A stretch of DNA of 64,000 bases from Symbiodinium natans (taxonomy: Eukaryota; Sar; Dinophyceae; Suessiales; Symbiodiniaceae), in assembly GCA_905221605.1 (NCBI GenBank), contig CAJNDS010002463.1, forward strand, positions 131,501 to 195,500. The letters are read 5' to 3'. Of this stretch, positions 58,738 through 64,000 are shown piece by piece. The notes beneath the pieces are model-generated. The model saw nothing but the letters and a program-made list of their open reading frames with translations. It was not told the origin of the DNA and made no database searches. Each line of letters begins with the position of its first letter. Positions within the stretch are counted from its first letter, which is position 1. Position numbers and translations under genes: made by a program.

Positions 58738-58882
58738 TGAGGGTTTAGGGGGGTTAGGGGGGTTTGGGGTTTAGGGGGCTTGGGGTTTAGGGTTTAGGGC
58801 TTAGGGTTTAGGGTTTAGGGTGGTTTGGGGTTTAGGGTTCAGGGTTTAGGGTGGTTTGGGGTTTAGGGTTTCGTGTTTAGAG
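58738..58882 (+). repeat. Telomeric array (TTTAGGG/GGTTTGGGG) abutting the LINE 3' end
   Basis: A degenerate array in the orientation opposite to 58131-58660, running directly into the T-run at 58883. Confidence 0.94.
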
Positions 58883-58892
58883 TTTTTTTTTT
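58883..58892 (-). other. Poly(A) tail and 3' end of the LINE
   Basis: Ten T on the plus strand, i.e. A10 on the element's strand, 43 bases after the stop of ORF2. The next bases on that strand are CTCTAAACACGAAACCCTAAA, so the insertion lies in heptamer sequence. Confidence 0.82.
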
Positions 58893-58935
58893 CAAGTGCA
58901 AGGCAAGCGGTGTTTGCCCATCAACCAAAGCAGCA

Positions 58936-61900
58936 TCAGCGAACTTGTCTTGTAGGTTTGGTAATCTGTTGCCAGAGATGTCTATCTTGAGCGACTGGGT
59001 TGATTCGTCTGAAGAGCCTAGTGTTGTCCATACCGGGGAGACTGCTCGCGGAATGCATCTGTTTCACCAACTGTTGCGACGGGATACTCCAGTAGGGGTG
59101 GTGAATCTCAGCCACTGCCGGGGTCTTATCCGTATCTGCATGTTGTAGCCGCATATACGCTTCGGTCATAGCAACTTCCGCCCAGTGCAAGCTGGGCCGA
59201 CCCGATCTGTTCCCTCCGCTGATGAAGCGATACGCTTTCGACTGCATAAAAGTACTGGTCGCCTCATATGTATCAGGGTGACGGAGAATGTGGCCAAGAA
59301 GCTTTAGCCTGTTAAAAGAGAACTGCTGCGACGGAGTGGGAAGTACTGTGAAGGCATTTGCACGTTCCGACAAGTATTCATTGGAACAAGGAGCCTCCGA
59401 CGGTTGTAAAACCCGATGATAATAAGAAGACTTCACACGAAAAATCCTACGCAAATTTTTAAAGTGAAGAGAGTCAACTCTGCCTTGCTGAGAGGGTGCA
59501 GGACAACATGATTCCATGCCATATGCCAAAATTGACAGAATGATAGACTTGTACACGGTGAGCTTCCATTTTGTCGGGAGGCCAGCATGCGTGAAGAAAG
59601 GCTTTAGCAGCTTGGAAGCGTGTACTGCCCTGGAAATCCTTTTACTGGTGGTACTCCTACTGTTGCAGGTAGCATCAAGAAATATGCCTAAATATTTCAC
59701 CTCCTCCGCTAGCGGAACGTACTCTGTCGCTGCACGGCGCCCGCCGTTGCAACAACTGCAGCTACAATCGGCGCCCGGATCGGGGGCATAAGAAACGCGG
59801 TTTTCCGAGTGAAGCTGCAAGTGCTTGCATTTATCGAGATTGAGCTGCAGACCAAACTGCAAAGCATGATGCTGTAAAAGATGCAGAAGCCGCGTGAGTT
59901 GAAGAGATGAACGTGAGAGCAGAACTGTATCATCGGCATACTCGAGGTCCCAAAGGCGCGAAGGGATATTAAGAACACCTGTAAGTACCCCAAACTGGCG
60001 CTCGTAAGAACACTCGACATCGTGGAACAAGCACGTGAGCACAACATCAAAAAGATAAGGTGAGAGAGGACACCCCTGGCGCACGCCACGCGACTGCGAG
60101 CCCTGCTGCGATATGCAGCCCGAGTCACGAACTCGAAACTGCGGCGACTGGTAGATGGACATTACAGCCCGTACAAAGGGGTCAGGGACGCCAAGCCTCA
60201 CCAAAGACTGCTCAATCGCAGCAAAAGAAAGAGAATCAAAGGCCTTGGACCAGTCCAGAAAAAGAACATGCAACGGCGAGACTTGCCGTTCGTGAGTTTC
60301 AATCAATCGTCGAAGAATATGTATAGGTTGCGCTGCTGAGCGGCCCCGCCTAAATCCAAACTGAGAATCCCGAATTCGTGGGTCAATGTAGAAAGCCAGA
60401 CGTTTCTGTAATAAAGAGGCGTATATTTTGTAGAAACAATCGCTGAGTGAGACAGGCCTGTAGTTGTCAAGCGACAGTGTGTCTTTTTTCACATCCTTAA
60501 CCAACATGACCACATTTGACAGGCGCCACGCGTCGGGGATAGAAGCAGAGGTGAGGCATTTATTGTAATGAGACAAAAGGAAAACACGGACTATATAAGG
60601 AGCCCTTTTGATGAGCTCTGCAGGAATTTCATCCGGTCCCGGAGCCTTCCCGGTTTGAAGCGCCTTGAGGCACTGGTAGAGGTCCTCTTCCGTGAACAAC
60701 CGATAGATCTCAGGGATGACCGGATGGAGGGGCGGGCGCGGTTGGAAAACCTCTTCCCCACACTTCCAAACATGATTTGCGAGATATTCTCGAAAAACTT
60801 CCGCTCGTTGTTTGGTAGGCCGGAGTTTGCCACTCGTGTCCCGGATGCCTGGAGGTTTCGGCGTGAATCCACGCCGGAGGTTGCGGAGAGTTGTCCATTG
60901 AGTGGGCGTGCTCTCATAGTCTATGGAGAGCCGGGTATGAACAAAAGTCTTTTTATCCTTCCTGGCAGAAGCCTTGATACGTTTTCTGAAGGCCTTAACA
61001 TCCTCCGGCGCGAGTCCCCCAGCATCGCGCAATTCGGCGATGAGTCCCAAAGTTGTTTTGGAAATCCATGGTTTGTGCGGAGTCAAAGGGAGGGCCGGAA
61101 TAAGCTCCTTAGCTTCGGAAATTGCCTGACGCAAGAAAACGTTCTGCTCTTGTACCGATAATGAATCCCAGTTCGTCAGATCCAGATTGAACTCTGGGGG
61201 CCTGAGACTTCTGGAATGAGGTTGCGAAAAACGGCCTGTACGTCCTAGCGAAAAATTTCCCGAGTAGGCCACTCGGTCTGCATACTCATTCCCGGGTATG
61301 CCCACGTGTGAGGGGACCTTGTCCACATGAACGTTGAACGTAATGCGCATAGCGACCCAATACCTTTGGAGCCTGGAAATAAGTCTGTAGTGCGTAGCAG
61401 GCAGGGAGCGCGCACGTAAAATATCAAGAACGTACTGAGAGTCCGTGTAAACATGTATCCTTTGTCCCTCCGGAAAGCCCGAAAAGTACAACAAGTAATC
61501 GAAAAGCTCAATAAGCGCCTGAAGCTCAGCAGTATTGTTGGAAGATACCTCCGCCCCAGCGAACTCCGGGAAATCCGGGTTCGTTCTCACTTTGCCATGG
61601 GAAGTAATCCAATCCGAAGTTGGTTTGGGATGCAATGCAAAAGCGAGTAGAATGGGGGAGACCACAAACCCCCAACCCGCTGGGTTCGTCTGGGAGATCA
61701 CCCTGTTATTGGGGCAAGAGCCATCTGTGTAAGCCAACACATGCCCTTCCACCGAAGCTACCGGATCGAAAGAATGGTTACATAAACTTAGAAGAGAAGA
61801 CTCCAACTTGTCATAATACTGGGAGGTTTGAGTGTAGTCCGGCAACGGTGGGGTACTGGGCGGGGGTCGACGCGCCGGGAGAGCGACCCCAATGGAGCAA

Positions 61901-63666
61901 ATTATGGGCAAGTGCCGAGAATTCACAGCTTGTTGAAAGTGACTTGAGATGTCTTCAACGGCAAAAACCGGCGCCAAGGCCGTGATAACATAGTCCAATG
62001 TGGTCCACTCTGAGACATTCGGGCGCTCCAAAAAATGGTCCGAGCATGTGGTTTCTTTGTACGTAACCCTACGCGCAGGACGATTTTGCATAAACGTTTG
62101 AGGGAGTTTCAAATCAAAACTCTGTAACACTTCCAGCAAGTGAATTGCATTATCTCGTTCTGAAGTGTCAATGGAAAGCCTCTTACCCCACACAGTAGGC
62201 CCTATGTGGACTCCAGTAGAGTCGAGCTGAGGGTCCAATCTAGAATTGAAGTCTCCCATAACCAACAGGTTTTCTGGCGAGCTGACATCTACCAATTGCT
62301 CAGTGAACATGTCCCAGAATTCCCGCTTCCGGCGTACATCCTCTGCGGCATCCTGAACTAAACTAGGAGCATAAGCACAGTAAACGAGAAGTGGTTTAGG
62401 AGAGGTATTGATCTCGACTGAGCACAACCGAGGGCTAATGGGTAAGAAGGACTTAACGTACGGACGGAGCTCAGGGGAAACAATGAACCCAACACCATGG
62501 TTGGGCGAAGTTGGGGCAGCACTGTGGAGGACCAGAAACCCTGACTTAGAGAACTCCTGGGGGTTAGATGCGTGTGTTTCCTGCATTGCAAGCAAGTGAA
62601 CCGATTGCTTCTGCATGAAGGAAAAGATTTGGTCATATTTTGCAATCTCGCGAAGCCCCTCAACGTTCCACGACGCCAGGCGGAGTGACCGAGCAAAGAG
62701 CTTACAAGGCGCGACTGCCGACGACAACACGAGTCGACAAAGCGACGCATTGTTGGCTTGATGCTGATGAGGCTTGATCTGTTTTCGAGTTCGTTCGTAA
62801 ACTGCTGCACGCGGCTGTGGCGGGGGGGGCATCAAAAAGGGGTGGTCAGCCTTACCATTACCCCAGCCCTTGGAATGTGCACGGTATGACCTTCTAGCCT
62901 CTGCTCGAGAGCTTCTGTATTTCAGTAGCCTTCTGTCTACTGCTTCCGCACTGCGGAAACCCCTATGACTATGTCCCCCGAAAGCATTGCGGTTTTCGCT
63001 GCCGCTCGTCGTAACTCGAAGAGATGAGATAACTGAATGGAGGAGTGGATCAGCATGACGACGGCGGCATCCCGGCTCACCCCGACTGGAGGTAACCGCT
63101 TTCCGTAGGCTGTAATACATCTTTGGAGAAGAATACGAATCGGAACAAAAGACATAGTATATACCTCGTCTATAGACGAAAGCCTCAAAACAGTCAGAAT
63201 ACTCAACAAACTTAAACACCTTCATTCCGTTGTAAAGATTAGTACAAGTCTGCCACATTCGCGATTTGTAGTGCGGCTTCTGCCAGTCACGGATTGTGTA
63301 CCAATTGCCGCGGAGAGAATGCATTATCCTGTTTCGCTTCTTTCGAGAGCAGTAATCATTCAAACAAACGGAGCGTGTTGCTGCTGAGATCCGCGTGGCC
63401 GCGGCGTGCCATTTACACGCCGCGCCAGAAAAAAGGATGGGCATGCGAATGCGCTGGCCACTCCGCCCCTCCAGGGCAAGTAGCCTCACTGTCGTAACCG
63501 TATGTGCATAAGACTGAAGCCGTTCTCTAATAACCGTATTTGGCGCGCCTAACCGTATCTGCATCATAGGTGCAAGCGCATTAGACTGAAGCCGCATGCT
63601 CATAGCCGTATCTGGTGCATCTAACCGTATCTGCATCATAGGTGCGGGTAAGCTGTAAAGGAGCAT
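58936..63666 (-). CDS. Non-LTR retrotransposon (LINE) ORF2: endonuclease-RNase H-reverse transcriptase
   Basis: 1576 codons. AP-type endonuclease: SWNVEG (W333, N334), QETH (E363), GDFNSRLD and a SRHLPI end. RNase H: YTDGSC (D648), NNTAELQAL, YTDSQYV and GNEYAD. Reverse transcriptase: APGPDEIP, YRPVSL, FGFRRGRS, FLDWSKAFDSL, GVRQGCPLSPYLF and YADD (1243-1246), then a His/Cys-containing C-terminal region. RNase H lies between EN and RT, whereas it usually follows RT. The annotated ATG lies within a 72-bp tandem repeat, so residues 1-~300 may be leader sequence. The frame is intact, suggesting a recent insertion. Confidence 0.93.
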   Translation of the reverse strand: MLLYSLPAPMMQIRLDAPDTAMSMRLQSNALAPMMQIRLGAPNTVIRERLQSYAHTVTTVRLLALEGRSGQRIRMPILFSGAACKWHAAATRISAATRSVCLNDYCSRKKRNRIMHSLRGNWYTIRDWQKPHYKSRMWQTCTNLYNGMKVFKFVEYSDCFEAFVYRRGIYYVFCSDSYSSPKMYYSLRKAVTSSRGEPGCRRRHADPLLHSVISSLRVTTSGSENRNAFGGHSHRGFRSAEAVDRRLLKYRSSRAEARRSYRAHSKGWGNGKADHPFLMPPPPQPRAAVYERTRKQIKPHQHQANNASLCRLVLSSAVAPCKLFARSLRLASWNVEGLREIAKYDQIFSFMQKQSVHLLAMQETHASNPQEFSKSGFLVLHSAAPTSPNHGVGFIVSPELRPYVKSFLPISPRLCSVEINTSPKPLLVYCAYAPSLVQDAAEDVRRKREFWDMFTEQLVDVSSPENLLVMGDFNSRLDPQLDSTGVHIGPTVWGKRLSIDTSERDNAIHLLEVLQSFDLKLPQTFMQNRPARRVTYKETTCSDHFLERPNVSEWTTLDYVITALAPVFAVEDISSHFQQAVNSRHLPIICSIGVALPARRPPPSTPPLPDYTQTSQYYDKLESSLLSLCNHSFDPVASVEGHVLAYTDGSCPNNRVISQTNPAGWGFVVSPILLAFALHPKPTSDWITSHGKVRTNPDFPEFAGAEVSSNNTAELQALIELFDYLLYFSGFPEGQRIHVYTDSQYVLDILRARSLPATHYRLISRLQRYWVAMRITFNVHVDKVPSHVGIPGNEYADRVAYSGNFSLGRTGRFSQPHSRSLRPPEFNLDLTNWDSLSVQEQNVFLRQAISEAKELIPALPLTPHKPWISKTTLGLIAELRDAGGLAPEDVKAFRKRIKASARKDKKTFVHTRLSIDYESTPTQWTTLRNLRRGFTPKPPGIRDTSGKLRPTKQRAEVFREYLANHVWKCGEEVFQPRPPLHPVIPEIYRLFTEEDLYQCLKALQTGKAPGPDEIPAELIKRAPYIVRVFLLSHYNKCLTSASIPDAWRLSNVVMLVKDVKKDTLSLDNYRPVSLSDCFYKIYASLLQKRLAFYIDPRIRDSQFGFRRGRSAAQPIHILRRLIETHERQVSPLHVLFLDWSKAFDSLSFAAIEQSLVRLGVPDPFVRAVMSIYQSPQFRVRDSGCISQQGSQSRGVRQGCPLSPYLFDVVLTCLFHDVECSYERQFGVLTGVLNIPSRLWDLEYADDTVLLSRSSLQLTRLLHLLQHHALQFGLQLNLDKCKHLQLHSENRVSYAPDPGADCSCSCCNGGRRAATEYVPLAEEVKYLGIFLDATCNSRSTTSKRISRAVHASKLLKPFFTHAGLPTKWKLTVYKSIILSILAYGMESCCPAPSQQGRVDSLHFKNLRRIFRVKSSYYHRVLQPSEAPCSNEYLSERANAFTVLPTPSQQFSFNRLKLLGHILRHPDTYEATSTFMQSKAYRFISGGNRSGRPSLHWAEVAMTEAYMRLQHADTDKTPAVAEIHHPYWSIPSQQLVKQMHSASSLPGMDNTRLFRRINPVAQDRHLWQQITKPTRQVR
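63494..63645 (-). repeat. 72-bp tandem repeat at the 5' end of LINE ORF2
   Basis: CTAACCGTATCTGCATCATA occurs at 63549 and 63621, 72 bp apart, with a partial third unit. It encodes a 24-residue repeat (PMMQIRL). It could be a 5' regulatory repeat rather than coding. Confidence 0.8.
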
Positions 63667-63690
63667 ACATAGACTGAGCGAAAGATATAG

Positions 63691-63693
63691 TCA
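63691..63693 (-). promoter_or_regulatory. Single UGA between ORF1 and ORF2 in readthrough-type context (UGA CUA)
   Basis: ORF1 and ORF2 share one frame. TGG TGA CTA TAT is the only stop between 64000 and the end of ORF2. UGA CUA is a known leaky stop context in several viral and cellular mRNAs. Readthrough here is an inference. Confidence 0.45.
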
Positions 63694-64000
63694 CCAATCA
63701 CGCTGGTATTGATAACGTCTGGGCTGCCTGTGCTGGGAGGGGCTGCGATCCCGAACGTCGCGGCGATCATCACGAACATCTCTGCGAGCATCACGAACAT
63801 CTCGGAAACCTCTCCGATCTTGATGTCGGTAAAACCGCTCGTCTGAGCCAAAGTCCTCATCATACTCCTCCCGATGATTGCTGGCTCGTCTGCGGTTATC
63901 TCGAGAGCCCTGGAATTCCATGTCCACATCCCTGTCTCGCATCTGCGGATCATGAAAAGTGGAGCTGCCTCTTCCTTTGCCGCTCTTCCCTTTACCCTTC
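63691..64000 (-). CDS. LINE ORF1 (basic, RNA-binding-like), 3' part; runs off the window
   Basis: The frame is open from 64000 down to a TGA at 63693-63691. The visible part starts with Lys/Gly repeats (KGKGKSGKGRG), then an Arg/Asp-rich segment with a repeated RRDVRD motif, ending QRDW. Such basic low-complexity tails are typical of nucleic-acid-binding ORF1/gag proteins. It is in the same frame as ORF2, with only one stop codon between them. The start lies beyond the window. Confidence 0.6.
   Translation of the reverse strand, partial: KGKGKSGKGRGSSTFHDPQMRDRDVDMEFQGSRDNRRRASNHREEYDEDFGSDERFYRHQDRRGFRDVRDARRDVRDDRRDVRDRSPSQHRQPRRYQYQRDW

Noticed and set aside
63840-63857. TTTGGCTCAG on the minus strand, near the spliced-leader end
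   Set aside because: It lacks one A of the leader and lies inside LINE ORF1 as codons for DFGSD.

Overview
The window is nuclear DNA from a dinoflagellate, most plausibly a suessialean (Symbiodiniaceae or Polarella type). This rests on spliced genes whose introns begin with GT, GC or GA and end AG|G, on very abundant interstitial TTTAGGG repeats, on a copia polyprotein with a partial spliced-leader match upstream of its start, and on a probable bipartite plastid presequence. There are no prokaryotic operons, no rRNA and no CRISPR array. No complete tRNA gene was recognised.

Layout. 1-4.6 kb is non-coding and carries about 19 copies of a short palindromic repeat plus an apparently perfect 270-bp duplication. 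4.6-13.1 kb (minus) is one 2829-codon Ty1/copia polyprotein. It holds a second, protein-like ORF of 464 codons in another frame, and its C-terminal domain looks like a degenerate methyltransferase. 14.2-46.5 kb is dominated by telomere-type heptamer arrays in both orientations and by at least ten families of short elements with terminal inverted repeats (TIRs). Inside this region sits a nine-exon short-chain dehydrogenase gene (27.8-29.7 kb). Its introns are built from those TIR elements or from telomeric repeats. 46.5-56.3 kb has no heptamer arrays. It contains a ~0.95-kb polypyrimidine satellite and a small putative plastid-lumen protein, and little else can be named. 56.4-57.3 kb holds three exons of a rhodanese whose first visible intron is full of telomeric repeats. 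58.1-58.9 kb is a telomeric array with a 107-bp higher-order period. 58.9-64 kb (minus) is a non-LTR retrotransposon whose poly(A) end abuts that array; its two ORFs share a frame and are separated by one UGA.

The unifying theme is that the same repeat families, including telomeric heptamers, occur both between genes and precisely as introns. The clearest case is SDR intron 4, which is almost only CCCTAAA repeats flanked by an ~18-bp duplication that supplies both splice sites. Exon joins were worked out by eye from reading frame and protein-family pattern. No transcript or database was available.
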